Source: Bacteroidales bacterium | GTDB taxonomy: Bacteria; Bacteroidota; Bacteroidia; Bacteroidales; JAGOPY01 | Reading direction: 5' to 3' | Assembly: GCA_017991835.1 (NCBI GenBank) | Contig: JAGOPY010000013.1 | Span: 35,307 to 99,306, forward strand | DNA length: 64,000 nucleotides | Shown here: positions 1 through 9,044 of the stretch, piece after piece | Position numbering within the stretch: the stretch's first letter is position 1 | Layout: each line of letters starts with the position of its first letter | The notes under the pieces: model-generated | Told to the model about the DNA's origin: nothing | Seen by the model: the letters and a program-made list of their open reading frames with translations, nothing else | Database searches by the model: none | Program-made: the position numbers and the translations under genes

Positions 1-46
1 GAACGCATCATCGAATATTACTAACCCGCTTGAAAATATCAGGGCT

Positions 47-2416
47 ATGAGAAAGATATTACTTTTTTTGCTCTCCTTCCAGGTTCTGACACTCCTGGCG
101 CAGGTGGGGGTGCATACCGATACTCCCGACAACTCCTCTGCAATGGATATCACTGCAACGAATAAAGGGCTGCTGATCCCCAGGGTTACCCTTACCAGCA
201 ATTTGTCAAGCCCTTCTCCGGTAACATCGCCCGCTGTGGGCCTTCTCGTTTTTAATTCAGGCGCTAACCAGCCAATAGGTTTTTACTATTGGAACGGATC
301 GGCATGGACAGTCATCGGCGGAGGTGGAGGCACGGGCGGTAGTGACTGGACCCTGACCGGTAATGCGGGGACGATTCCCGGCACAAATTTCCTCGGGACA
401 ACGGACAACAATCATTTCCTGGTATACACCAACAACACGGAACGGATGCGCTTCGAATCCGACGGGCAAGCGGTCTTTGGCAGCACCACTCCCAACTCCG
501 ATTCCCACCTTTTTTCGGTCATCGGTAACACTACCCAGAATTTTGCGGTGGCAGCCTATTCGCCAACAGTCGGTTTTTATTCCTTTGGCGGAAGATATGG
601 AATGTTCTCCCAGCTCGATTCGGCCTGCACCCCCAGCCCGGGATTTGCCATGTATGCAAAAAATACAGACGTTTCCGGTTATGGCATGTATGCGGTTGGC
701 AGCAACGTCTCTTCACTCCCGTTGATAACCAGCCACACGGCAGCTATTACAAGCTACGGGTTTGATGGCCTGCACGCCTGGGGAAGGAATACAACGACCG
801 GGCATGGAATATGTGCCGTTGGCAGCGGACAGAACAGCTCCTTTGCATTGACCAATATATCTGCAGGGGTCTCAGCCGTTGGCAATTATGGAATAATCTC
901 CAGAGGAACGGCGGCTACCGGCAGGGGCATTGTGGCCATCGGCAGCGGTCAGGCCTCCCCGTCGACTTCCAGCGACAGCGAAGGAGGTGCTTTTACAGGA
1001 TTCCACGGTATCTATGCCCGTGGCGTGAACAGCAACGGAATCGGCGTGATCGGCGTGGGAAGCAACGCAGCATCCTATTCGACGGTATCAGGCGGGATCG
1101 GGGGCAGTTTTGCAGGAAATTATGGCGCTTACGGAAAAGGGCTGGCCTCCGATGGCATCGGTGTTCTCGGCCTGGGCAGCAACGGTTCGGGATATTACAC
1201 CGTAACCGGGGGCAGCGGCGGCGCATTTACCGGGTATCACGGCGCGCTGGCCGTTGGGACGGATGTGACTTTAGGCACAGGTATTATCGCCGCCGGGAAC
1301 AATAGCAGCTATGTGATCATGCCGGCCGGCGCCGGCGGCGCCTTTACCGGGATAAGTACCGGCGCTGCAGGATTTGGGACCAGTGATGCAAGCGGCATCG
1401 GAGTTATCGGTGCTGGAAATAACCAGGCGGCCTGGGTACCATCGACCGGTTGTGGCGGGGCCTTCACCGGTAACTATGGTGTCTTTTGCCGTTCGGTAGC
1501 CGCAGCAGGAACAGGGATATTATCGGCAGGCAACAACATCGCCAACCCGCTGGTTTATTCCGGGGGCAGCGGCGGCGCTTTCACCGGGACAGGGGCGGGC
1601 GTCGTCGGGTATGGAACTACCTCCGGAACCGGGATCGGCGTTATCGGCGTAGGTAATAATGCTACAGTCAGCACACCGGCTACTGGATCAGGGGGCGCTT
1701 TTACCGGTACAGTGTGCGGCGTATACGGTTATGCCACTAATGGAAGCAACGACCGGTATGGCGGTTATTTCGCCACCGGTGGAAGCCTTTACGCCTATGT
1801 AGGTGGACGCTACTCAAATACCAACAGAAAAATAGTTGGAAGCGGAACTGTCAGCACCATCGTAAAAAATACCAAAGGCGAACGGATCACCCTGGTATGC
1901 CCCGAAGCCCCCGAATCCCTCTTCCAGGATTACGGTATCGGGCAACTGGTCAATGGCTATGCGCATATCACCATCGATCCCGACCTGGCGATCAATATCA
2001 CGGTCAGCGAAGCACATCCGCTAAAGGTGTTTGTCACACTTGAAGGCGATTGCAATGGCATCTATGTGACCAATAAATCAGCCAATGGATTTGATGTGAT
2101 TGAATTACAGGGAGGGACATCGAATGTTCCCTTTTCGTGGCAGATCGTTGCCACCCGGGCCAATGAAGAATATACACTGCGCGACGGAACGCTCGAAATT
2201 TCCGATTACAGCAAACGATTCCAGGAAGCTCCGCCTCCGCTTGAATTCATTGAGTCCTCCAATCAACCGAATGTGTCCAACCCTGTTAATTTAATTCAAA
2301 TCAACACCGAGAAGAGTAAACCGGAAAGCCTGAAGAAAGACATCCTTCAAAAATCAATTGACATGGAGCCTGTTCAGGATCAGGTTATCGAATTAAAGGA
2401 TGATCTGAATGATTAA
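47..2416 (+). CDS. secreted glycine-rich repeat protein (tail-fibre-like)
   Basis: 789 residues. The N-terminus is a clear signal peptide (hydrophobic LLFLLSFQVLTLLAQ), so the protein is exported. Residues about 310-555 carry roughly seven imperfect repeats of 40-45 residues, each with a GGAFTG-type motif followed by a GIGVIGVG(S/N)N-type motif; this looks like a stacked beta structure as in phage tail fibres and trimeric surface fibres. A non-repetitive region of about 200 residues follows. I see no T9SS sorting domain: the protein ends in an acidic, charged tail. The next gene starts inside its last codons (8-base overlap), so the two are translationally coupled and may be partners, the second one carrying the T9SS tail. 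Function is not known to me; surface fibre or adhesin is an inference. Confidence 0.8.
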   Translation: MRKILLFLLSFQVLTLLAQVGVHTDTPDNSSAMDITATNKGLLIPRVTLTSNLSSPSPVTSPAVGLLVFNSGANQPIGFYYWNGSAWTVIGGGGGTGGSDWTLTGNAGTIPGTNFLGTTDNNHFLVYTNNTERMRFESDGQAVFGSTTPNSDSHLFSVIGNTTQNFAVAAYSPTVGFYSFGGRYGMFSQLDSACTPSPGFAMYAKNTDVSGYGMYAVGSNVSSLPLITSHTAAITSYGFDGLHAWGRNTTTGHGICAVGSGQNSSFALTNISAGVSAVGNYGIISRGTAATGRGIVAIGSGQASPSTSSDSEGGAFTGFHGIYARGVNSNGIGVIGVGSNAASYSTVSGGIGGSFAGNYGAYGKGLASDGIGVLGLGSNGSGYYTVTGGSGGAFTGYHGALAVGTDVTLGTGIIAAGNNSSYVIMPAGAGGAFTGISTGAAGFGTSDASGIGVIGAGNNQAAWVPSTGCGGAFTGNYGVFCRSVAAAGTGILSAGNNIANPLVYSGGSGGAFTGTGAGVVGYGTTSGTGIGVIGVGNNATVSTPATGSGGAFTGTVCGVYGYATNGSNDRYGGYFATGGSLYAYVGGRYSNTNRKIVGSGTVSTIVKNTKGERITLVCPEAPESLFQDYGIGQLVNGYAHITIDPDLAINITVSEAHPLKVFVTLEGDCNGIYVTNKSANGFDVIELQGGTSNVPFSWQIVATRANEEYTLRDGTLEISDYSKRFQEAPPPLEFIESSNQPNVSNPVNLIQINTEKSKPESLKKDILQKSIDMEPVQDQVIELKDDLND

Positions 2417-3959
2417 ATCAGAAATCCATATTATCCCTGTTTTCAAAATCATCCTGGCCATCCTGATTCCGGTCATGCCTTTGTTAATTGCTGCGCAGGT
2501 ATCCATCAGCCCCGGCACATGGATAACGGTGAAAGAGGGCGGTTCGCTCTACATCGGAACAGACCTGCATATCAAATCCATCGCCGATTCTTCCGGCTAT
2601 TTCGTCGATCAGACCATCGACGGCGATGTCACCATTACGGGGGATATTACGGTCGATCGCTACATGGCGCCGGATGTATGGCATAACGTGGCTTCACCGG
2701 TCAGCAACGAGACCAGCGCCTGTTTTACCGGTACCGACCTGGTCTACTGGTACGATGAGACGCAGATCTGGAACGACTGGAACTTTGGCTGGGTATGGTA
2801 TACCGGCGCGACCGGAGGCCCGCTCACGGTATTCCGGGGTTATGATGTTTTCTTCCCGGATAATCCAGTAACGGTCAACTATTCCGCCACCGGAGCCGAA
2901 ACCCTGAATACCGGCAACTATATTTACAATGTGACCGTCACCGATCCGACACCCAACCCGATCGAGATCCCTTCGCATGTCGGATGGAACCTGGCCGGGA
3001 ACCCCTACCCTTCGCCGGTCGACTGGCTGGCGGCCAGCGGGTGGGACAAGTCAGACATCAACGACGCCAAATATATCTGGGATGGGGATAATGACATCTA
3101 CACGATTTTTATCGGAGGCGGATCCCCGATCGGGATCAACGGCGGAACACGATACATTCCGTCAAACCAGGGATTCTGGGTCCAGGCGGTACAAAACGGT
3201 ACGCTGGGCATCAGCAATGCGGTCAGACTGGGCAATATGACCGGCACCCCCGACTTTTACAAAAACGAAACGCCCGGCTATCCGCTGATCAGCCTTATCG
3301 CCGAAAGTAATGGCCGCAGCGATGAAGCCGTCGTTCGGTTCATCGAAGGGACGACCGCCGGGTTTGACAAAAATTTTGACGCATCCAAGCTTTTCAGCCC
3401 TTCAGATGAGGTTCCGCAACTGAGTATCCGGGCCGGAAAACAGTCCCTTGCCCTGAACACCTTTCCGAATCCCTTCCTTAGTAATCCTATTGAGCTGGAT
3501 TTTCAGTGCGGGGAAAAAGGGATCTTTACAATCCGGCTGGGAGAAAGGACCTGGATTCCCGATACACTGAAAGTTTACCTCAAAGACGAACTGGAGAACC
3601 GTATGACACTGCTGAACAGTGATGCTCCATACAATTATTTTCATCATCCCAATAACTCCAGGGATAGATTTAAGCTTTACATCAACCCTCCTGCAGCGAT
3701 CACCGAAAATCTCCCGGGTGTCAGTAACTTTATCGTATATTCCAGCGGAAACCGGGTAACCATTATAAAAAACACTTCCCTGGTGCTATCGGGGGAAATT
3801 GATATTATAAACCTACTCGGACAAGTAGTTGAAAAGGCTCACTATAATAATGAAGAAACCAGGAATTTGACACTAAATTTGCCAGGGGGTGAATATTTCA
3901 TCATGATAAAAACAAAAAGTAATATATTTAGATCGAATTTTTTTATTAACAACAAATAA
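2409..3959 (+). CDS. T9SS type A sorting domain protein
   Basis: 516 residues with a signal peptide ending near LLIAAQ. The middle has the pattern often seen in Bacteroidota surface proteins: a short beta-rich N-terminal part, then GWNLAGNPYPSPVDW-type and NQGFWVQ-type motifs. The last 80 or so residues form a beta sandwich typical of T9SS type A sorting domains (ISGEIDIINLLGQVV-like core and GGEYFIMIKT near the end), which direct export through the type IX secretion pore and attachment at the cell surface. It overlaps the preceding repeat protein by 8 bases and is probably co-expressed with it. The passenger's job is unknown. Confidence 0.8.
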   Translation: MIKSEIHIIPVFKIILAILIPVMPLLIAAQVSISPGTWITVKEGGSLYIGTDLHIKSIADSSGYFVDQTIDGDVTITGDITVDRYMAPDVWHNVASPVSNETSACFTGTDLVYWYDETQIWNDWNFGWVWYTGATGGPLTVFRGYDVFFPDNPVTVNYSATGAETLNTGNYIYNVTVTDPTPNPIEIPSHVGWNLAGNPYPSPVDWLAASGWDKSDINDAKYIWDGDNDIYTIFIGGGSPIGINGGTRYIPSNQGFWVQAVQNGTLGISNAVRLGNMTGTPDFYKNETPGYPLISLIAESNGRSDEAVVRFIEGTTAGFDKNFDASKLFSPSDEVPQLSIRAGKQSLALNTFPNPFLSNPIELDFQCGEKGIFTIRLGERTWIPDTLKVYLKDELENRMTLLNSDAPYNYFHHPNNSRDRFKLYINPPAAITENLPGVSNFIVYSSGNRVTIIKNTSLVLSGEIDIINLLGQVVEKAHYNNEETRNLTLNLPGGEYFIMIKTKSNIFRSNFFINNK

Positions 3960-4034
3960 AGGAACCATCTGAATAACTACAGGTTAAAAATATTCCTGTT
4001 GATATTTAAGATTATCAATCGAACTATTATTAAT

Positions 4035-4042
4035 TATCTTTG
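4035..4042 (+). promoter_or_regulatory. Bacteroidota -7 box TATCTTTG
   Basis: TATCTTTG fits the Bacteroidota -7 consensus TAnnTTTG and lies 13 bases before the ATG of the chaperone-like gene at 4056. No well-spaced TTG (-33) is visible, so this is a partial match. Confidence 0.5.
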
Positions 4043-4055
4043 AAAAAAAAATCTT

Positions 4056-4871
4056 ATGAAAAGAACTAGGTACCCTCTTTTACTATTGGTTTCTGCAGCG
4101 ATCTGCTTACTTGGAATGGATACTTATGCTCAGGAACTGGAAGTCTCTCCCGGCACACTGATGTTTGCCACCAATCCCGGCTCCTCCCAGACTCAGCAAA
4201 TTACCCTGAGAAACAAAGGAAAGACGGAACAATCTTTCATATTTAATCTTAGCGACTGGTTGACGGATGAAAACGGTGAAGTGAAATATTTCGATCCCGG
4301 AACAACAACACGATCCTGTACCGACTGGATCACCGTATCTCCCGCATTGGTTACGCTGCAACCCAATGAGCAGGCTACGATCAATGTGACCATGCTGGTT
4401 CCAAATGATAACCCTTCCACTAAATGGGCGGTTCTTTTCGTACAATCGGCTGTTGAACAGACCGGTCCCCGGGCTGTCGACAAAGAAATGGCACTGGGTG
4501 TGCAGCTTGCCCTCCGGATTGCTGTGACCATCTACCAGTCGCCTGCCAGCAATACACTGTATAAAGCCACCATTGAAGGGCTTACGGAAAAGATCGGCGA
4601 AGACAACTCCCGCACTTACGGTTCACAGGTGATTAACCTGGGAGATAAAGTATTGAACTGCAAGGTGTACTTCACCATTTCCAACCTTGAAACGGCTGAA
4701 GAATTCACTTCCGCCCCATTCGAGTTTTCCCTGCTACCGGAAACCAGCAAGAAAGTTTCCTATAAGCACGACAAACCACTGGAAAAAGGCAAATACTCAG
4801 TAGCGGCCATCCTTGACTACGGATTCAACAACGAGCTGGATGGCGTGCAACTTGAAATAGACGTCAAGTAG
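4056..4871 (+). CDS. periplasmic chaperone-like protein, two Ig-like domains
   Basis: 271 residues with a signal peptide (LLLLVSAAICLLGMDTYAQ). The mature start ELEVSPGTLMFATNPG and the motif QQITLRNKGKTEQSF resemble the first strands of the Ig fold in pilus chaperones and DUF916-like proteins. The region around residues 110-135 (LQPNEQATINVTMLVP) is the matching last strand of domain 1. A second beta domain follows (about residues 160-271). Size and two-domain plan match periplasmic usher chaperones (220-270 residues). Downstream lie four small secreted paralogues and a large outer-membrane barrel, so the job proposed here is holding subunits in the periplasm. That is inferred from fold-like motifs and context; the conserved Arg/Lys cleft of classical PapD chaperones cannot be assigned. 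Confidence 0.6.
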   Translation: MKRTRYPLLLLVSAAICLLGMDTYAQELEVSPGTLMFATNPGSSQTQQITLRNKGKTEQSFIFNLSDWLTDENGEVKYFDPGTTTRSCTDWITVSPALVTLQPNEQATINVTMLVPNDNPSTKWAVLFVQSAVEQTGPRAVDKEMALGVQLALRIAVTIYQSPASNTLYKATIEGLTEKIGEDNSRTYGSQVINLGDKVLNCKVYFTISNLETAEEFTSAPFEFSLLPETSKKVSYKHDKPLEKGKYSVAAILDYGFNNELDGVQLEIDVK

Positions 4872-4879
4872 CGCCTGCA

Positions 4880-6064
4880 ATGAATAAACGGTGTCTGCTC
4901 TTCCTTCTGTTCCTCCATCCGGTTTTCATTATCTCCTACGCACAGGACGTGCAGTATATTGATACTGCTTTCCAATCGGATAACACAACCATCGAATCCA
5001 TCATCCATTATGTTATCCGTAATAAGGATACGATAAAAGACGGCCCTGCGGTTTATTATTACAGCAGCGGAGAACTCTGGCAGACCGGCTATCATACAGA
5101 TGGACAGAATGATAGCCTATGGTCGGTCTACTATCCTGACGGGCACCTCAGCAGCCGGATCATGTTCCGGAATGGCAAAAGAAAAGGAGAATTCACATAC
5201 TTCTTTGAATCGGGCGGAATAAAATCCAAAGGGTTTTATGACAATGACAGCCTTACAGGCGAAGTTTACCTCTATTTTGACGGTGGTCAGGTCAATGAAA
5301 TAAGGCAATACAAAGGGAATAAGCTCAACGGGATCATGACCGGATACTATCCCGACGGCAACCTGAATTACCGCTTTGAATTTGCCGACAGCCTGAAAAA
5401 CGGGATCTTCGAAATGTATTATCCATCGGGTAAAATCAAGGAAAAAGGCCTTGTCAGGGATAATATCTTCTATGATGTGTACCGGACTTATTACGAGAAC
5501 GGGCAGCTCGAAAAAGAGATCCTGTACAAAAACAGCGTGATCGACGGCCCGTATAATGTGTATTGGGACAACGGGAACATACAATCTTCCAGTACCTATG
5601 TGAATGGCAAGGTCGAAGGGCTGGTCAATCTTTATTATAAAGACGGTAGCCCGTTTGAAACCGGAGAATACAAATCGGGGAAACGGGAAGGGATCTGGAT
5701 TTCTTATTATCCCGACTCCACGGTGTACATGGAAGGCGTGTATGAACAAGGTCATCCGTCAGGTCTGTGGAAGGTTTATTATCCAAACGGCCAGGTGAAA
5801 CAAAGCGGTGTATTTAAAAACGGGATTTCGGAAGGGCCCTGGCAGTTCTTCCATGATAATGGCGCAGTAAAAATGAAGGGTACCTATGTTAATAACAAGG
5901 AAAACGGAAACTGGGTTCATTATTATAATACCGGAAAGATAAAGCTTGATCTGTATTACAAAGACGGCAAGCTGGAAGGTACCCAATCGGGTTTTGACCC
6001 TGAAGGCAACCTGGCAGAGAAAGCCATCTATTCGGAAGGATTGCTCATTGAGAAAATCAAATGA
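4880..6064 (+). CDS. secreted MORN-like / YwqK-family repeat protein
   Basis: 394 residues. Signal peptide LLFLLFLHPVFIISYAQ, then about 14 repeats of roughly 22-24 residues with the core G-x-W/Y-x-x-Y-Y-P-D/N-G-x-(L/I/V)-x-x-x-G-x-(Y/F), the pattern of MORN-like repeats in the YwqK antitoxin-like family (DUF-type beta-hairpin solenoid). It begins 8 bases after the chaperone-like gene and its TGA overlaps the ATG of the next gene, so it sits inside the same operon. It is probably a periplasmic or surface solenoid scaffold; its role in the putative fibre system is unknown. No enzyme motif is present. Confidence 0.75.
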   Translation: MNKRCLLFLLFLHPVFIISYAQDVQYIDTAFQSDNTTIESIIHYVIRNKDTIKDGPAVYYYSSGELWQTGYHTDGQNDSLWSVYYPDGHLSSRIMFRNGKRKGEFTYFFESGGIKSKGFYDNDSLTGEVYLYFDGGQVNEIRQYKGNKLNGIMTGYYPDGNLNYRFEFADSLKNGIFEMYYPSGKIKEKGLVRDNIFYDVYRTYYENGQLEKEILYKNSVIDGPYNVYWDNGNIQSSSTYVNGKVEGLVNLYYKDGSPFETGEYKSGKREGIWISYYPDSTVYMEGVYEQGHPSGLWKVYYPNGQVKQSGVFKNGISEGPWQFFHDNGAVKMKGTYVNNKENGNWVHYYNTGKIKLDLYYKDGKLEGTQSGFDPEGNLAEKAIYSEGLLIEKIK

Positions 6065-6642
6065 TGATGAAACCCGGCATCCTCATCATCATCCTGTTCT
6101 TGCTTCTTGGACCGGTCAAAAACCGGATCAATGGCCAGGATATCCCTCCGCCCAACCCGGGTCTTGTCATCAATATCGTAACCGGGTACAGCATCCAGTT
6201 TGTTTTTGATGAGATCGATGAATACATCAACGGGATTCAGAATGCCGGCCAGTCGACATTTATCCGTATCGGTGCAATATACGACTGGAAACTCCAGTTT
6301 AAAGCCGACCAGGATATGTTTTACGGCACCTTTGACCCTGCCCACCAGATGGAGCTTAACAATGTCGGTGTTACGGTCAACTCGATCGGTACCAACCTGG
6401 ATGATGGTACCCATATCCTGAATTATGCAAAGGCCGCACCTTTGGCCCTGGAATATACCGATGTGACTCTTCTGACAAAAGGTACCTTATCTAATAAAGG
6501 GTATGGCATTGAAAACACCTTTACGCTCGACTGGGAGATGGGCACCCGGAACGGAAATATGAACCAGACTCGCATGCTCGACCAGCTTATTCCGGCAGAT
6601 TCATATACCTTAAACATTATTCTCACCCTTTCGGTATATTAA
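6061..6642 (+). CDS. small secreted subunit-like protein 1
   Basis: 193 residues with a hydrophobic signal (ILIIILFLLLGPVKN). It shares a spaced set of motifs with the three later small proteins: a W-K-L-x-F strand (about residue 75), an N-N-V-G-V segment (about 100), LDWEMGTRNGNMN (about 158-170), a Q-L motif, and a final alternating hydrophobic strand SYTLNIILTLSVY. The shared end strand and lack of any enzyme motif suggest a fibre-subunit-like beta sandwich. It starts on the stop codon of the MORN-like gene. It is the most divergent of the four and has no cysteine pair, so it may be a cap or adaptor. Confidence 0.65.
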   Translation: MMMKPGILIIILFLLLGPVKNRINGQDIPPPNPGLVINIVTGYSIQFVFDEIDEYINGIQNAGQSTFIRIGAIYDWKLQFKADQDMFYGTFDPAHQMELNNVGVTVNSIGTNLDDGTHILNYAKAAPLALEYTDVTLLTKGTLSNKGYGIENTFTLDWEMGTRNGNMNQTRMLDQLIPADSYTLNIILTLSVY

Positions 6643-6868
6643 GTTTTCGTTTTTTTTCGAGATTTCTGCGATTTTTTGAAACCTATCCATTTTTCCCTCG
6701 TTAAATTTTTTACAGAAGAGTTCATTATTTATACTTGATTTAAATTAGGAGTGTCCGGTTAAATTTTTTCAGGTTTGGAATAACCTTTTATCAACAAGCT
6801 GATTAATATTAACCTGACCACCTCCCAAGAAATTGTTAATAAATCATCTTAATCTTAAAATTAAAATT

Positions 6869-7489
6869 ATGAAAAAGATTGTTCTTCTTTTCGGATTGCT
6901 GTTCGCACTTCAGGCAGCCATTATGGCTCAATTGACCGACCAGGAGGTGGTTGTGTTCAATGCTCATCTCAATGAAACTTTCAACCTGAACGTTGACGGT
7001 GTTACACAAGAAATTACATTCGCCGTTGCGGCCGATTATAACAACGGTGTCACGGAAGCCGGCGGTATTGTTCCGGGATTTACCCTGATCAGCGTCGAAG
7101 CAACCGGCGACTGGGAACTGGAGATCAGCGCCCCCGATTTTACACCGAGTGATGGTCCTAACCCCGGAACCGGTGCTATCCCGATCAACAACCTGGGTGT
7201 ATGGTGCCAGGCTACAGGTACTCACCAATTCGGCACCGAAGTGACCTGCGCATACCAGAATGCTGCCGCAGCTATGGGTCTTACCAATGCCGACCAGTTG
7301 CTGATCGGACTGGGAACAACCAACGCCGGGGACATCTCCGACAACGCCTTTACGCTGCACTGGCTGATGGGTACCATGCAGGGATCCATGAACACTGAAA
7401 GTATGTTCAACCAGTTGGCTCTCGGTACCTTGTTCTCGACCGGTGACTTCACGACCACAGCCACTCTGACCCTGACCGAAATTCCGTAA
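6869..7489 (+). CDS. small secreted subunit-like protein 2
   Basis: 206 residues from the ATG at 6869; an upstream in-frame TTG at 6833 would add a poor leader before the true signal peptide MKKIVLLFGLLFALQAAIMAQ. The mature protein starts LTDQEVVVFNAHLNETFNLNV, a possible extension strand. Further motifs are EATGDWELEISAPDF, IPINNLGVWCQATG, EVTCAYQ, LHWLMGTMQGSMN and the end strand TTTATLTLTEIP. The two cysteines (VWC and TCA) are shared with the next gene and may form a disulfide. A close paralogue of 7640-8260. It has its own 226-base upstream gap and a terminator-like hairpin after it, so it may be expressed more strongly than its neighbours, as major subunits often are (inference). Confidence 0.75.
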   Translation: MKKIVLLFGLLFALQAAIMAQLTDQEVVVFNAHLNETFNLNVDGVTQEITFAVAADYNNGVTEAGGIVPGFTLISVEATGDWELEISAPDFTPSDGPNPGTGAIPINNLGVWCQATGTHQFGTEVTCAYQNAAAAMGLTNADQLLIGLGTTNAGDISDNAFTLHWLMGTMQGSMNTESMFNQLALGTLFSTGDFTTTATLTLTEIP

Positions 7490-7505
7490 GAATTTTAACG
7501 CATAT

Positions 7506-7550
7506 GAAAGAAGGGGACATGGGACCAATTACGCCATGTTTCCTTTTTTC
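7506..7550 (+). terminator. hairpin followed by T-rich arm
   Basis: GAAAGAAGGGGACATGG pairs with CCATGTTTCCTTTTTTC (14 of 17 pairs) 16 bases after the stop of subunit-like protein 2. It could end or weaken transcription between paralogues. Confidence 0.55.
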
Positions 7551-7639
7551 ATGATGAATGTTTCCCACGCAGACATTACCCGGGAAGTGTTTTTCACACC
7601 CGATTATCACCCTTCGTTCCAACATCAGATTTAAAAATT

Positions 7640-8260
7640 ATGAAAAGAATAATTCTGTTACTTATCTGTTTCACTGCCATCCAATTAAACAGTGTAACAG
7701 CACAACTGACCGACGACGAGGAAGTAGTTTTCAATGCCATTTTGGGAGGAGCTTTCAACCTGGTCGTGCAGGATGGAGATGTCCAGACAGCTACATTTGG
7801 CGCTGCCGATGAATACAACCTGGGTATTTCCGAAACAATGGGGAATCCGGGTATCGATCCCGGTTTTACAACCGTCGCGATGGAAGCCACCGGAAACTGG
7901 TACCTGAAAATCAGCGCACCTGATTTTACCCCCATAGTGGGAACAGGCGTCATTCCGATCAATAACCTGGGAGTCTGGTGTGAGGCTACCGGCGTTCACC
8001 AATTCGGAACCGAGGTGGCCTGCGCTTACCAAAGTGCCGATGCCGCCCTTGGGCTTTCCAATACTGATATCACCCTGATCGACCTTTTAACGGACAATTC
8101 CGGGGATCAGACCGACAACCTGTTCGTTTTGCACTGGCTGTTCGGTACCATGCAAGGGACAATGAACCCCGCCAGCATGTTTTCACAACTGTCTGACGGT
8201 ATTTTCAGCCAGGGAACTTATACTTCGACTGTTGTTCTGACAATGACCGAAATACCCTAA
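7640..8260 (+). CDS. small secreted subunit-like protein 3
   Basis: 206 residues, signal peptide MKRIILLLICFTAIQLNSVTAQ, mature start LTDDEEVVFNAILGGAFNL. It is clearly homologous to 6869-7489 over its whole length (EATGNWYLKISAPDF, IPINNLGVWCEATG, EVACAYQ, LHWLFGTMQGTMN, end strand TSTVVLTMTEIP) and keeps the cysteine pair. A tandem duplicate of the same gene; differences are spread over the protein, so the copies are not recent. Strong hairpin terminator downstream. Role as fibre subunit is inferred from context. Confidence 0.75.
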   Translation: MKRIILLLICFTAIQLNSVTAQLTDDEEVVFNAILGGAFNLVVQDGDVQTATFGAADEYNLGISETMGNPGIDPGFTTVAMEATGNWYLKISAPDFTPIVGTGVIPINNLGVWCEATGVHQFGTEVACAYQSADAALGLSNTDITLIDLLTDNSGDQTDNLFVLHWLFGTMQGTMNPASMFSQLSDGIFSQGTYTSTVVLTMTEIP

Positions 8261-8282
8261 CGATCTTTTTCTTCATAACTTA

Positions 8283-8336
8283 AAAGGAAATAAACTATTA
8301 AATGTTAACATCTTAATAGTTCTATTTCCTTTTTTT
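8283..8336 (+). terminator. Rho-independent terminator
   Basis: AAAGGAAATA-A-ACTATTAA pairs with TTAATAGT-TC-TATTTCCTTT around a short loop and runs into TTTTTTT. It separates subunit 3 from the next gene, which has its own -7 box. Confidence 0.8.
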
Positions 8337-8351
8337 ATTGAGGATTACGAT

Positions 8352-8359
8352 TATCTTTG
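8352..8359 (+). promoter_or_regulatory. -7 box TATCTTTG directly before a start codon
   Basis: Perfect TAnnTTTG match only five bases before the ATG at 8365. If used, the transcript would start at or near the start codon (leaderless). Confidence 0.5.
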
Positions 8360-8364
8360 GAAGA

Positions 8365-8994
8365 ATGGACAAACTTTTTAAAATAAGGCTCTTAACTACT
8401 CTGCTGACAGGGTTCTCCGCTATTTATGCGTTCTCCCAGGAAACCCCGATGCTGATCAGTACAGAGGCTAAACTCGATAATGTGTTGTTATTGAAGATGA
8501 CGCCGGAGAAATATGTCGAATTTACCATTAAAAAGATCAATGAGAATCTTTACCAGATAACGGATCAGCCGGACGATGTGATGTTCAGCGTCGAATCGAC
8601 CGGCAACTGGAACCTTTCCATTTCTGCGGAGGATCCCTATTTTACCGGAGTTAGCGATTCTTCACACAAGATTCCCGTCGATTTTATCGGGCTGTTTGTT
8701 GAAAACATAGGCTCTAACTGGGATAACGGCCTTTTCTCCAACATGGCGAATGCAACCAAAGACACGGTGGTCAGCCTGTCGCCCGATAAAACCAGTTTGC
8801 TCGAGGCAGGCGTCAGGGGAAATGTCGGCGGATCGCTTCAAAACGCATTTATCCTCCGGTGGAAGTTCTTTTACGAGGACGCGGCCCTGAAGACCAGGAA
8901 ATTCACCGATTACATCATTGAAGACGACACATACAAGGTGGGGTATTATATCACTTTATCGGAAAGTACCGCAAACAGTAAGATTGATCAATAA
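8365..8994 (+). CDS. small secreted subunit-like protein 4
   Basis: 209 residues from ATG 8365, which gives a good signal peptide (IRLLTTLLTGFSAIYAFSQ); an in-frame TTG at 8338 lies upstream of the -7 box and is unlikely. Diverged member of the same family: ESTGNWNLSISAEDP, IPVDFIGLFVENIG, LRWKFF and a late strand YKVGYYITLSES, then a short polar tail that the others lack. No cysteine pair. It is separated from the next gene (outer-membrane barrel) by about 50 bases and may be co-transcribed with it, which would fit a tip or usher-contacting component (inference). Confidence 0.7.
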   Translation: MDKLFKIRLLTTLLTGFSAIYAFSQETPMLISTEAKLDNVLLLKMTPEKYVEFTIKKINENLYQITDQPDDVMFSVESTGNWNLSISAEDPYFTGVSDSSHKIPVDFIGLFVENIGSNWDNGLFSNMANATKDTVVSLSPDKTSLLEAGVRGNVGGSLQNAFILRWKFFYEDAALKTRKFTDYIIEDDTYKVGYYITLSESTANSKIDQ

Positions 8995-9044
8995 AATCCC
9001 TGCATAGGGGCCGGCAGAGACCGGTAATTTATCCGCTATAAAAA

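Noticed and set aside
47..2416. Prophage tail fibre
   Set aside because: Repeats look tail-fibre-like, but there is a bacterial signal peptide and no phage structural, lysis or integrase genes nearby.
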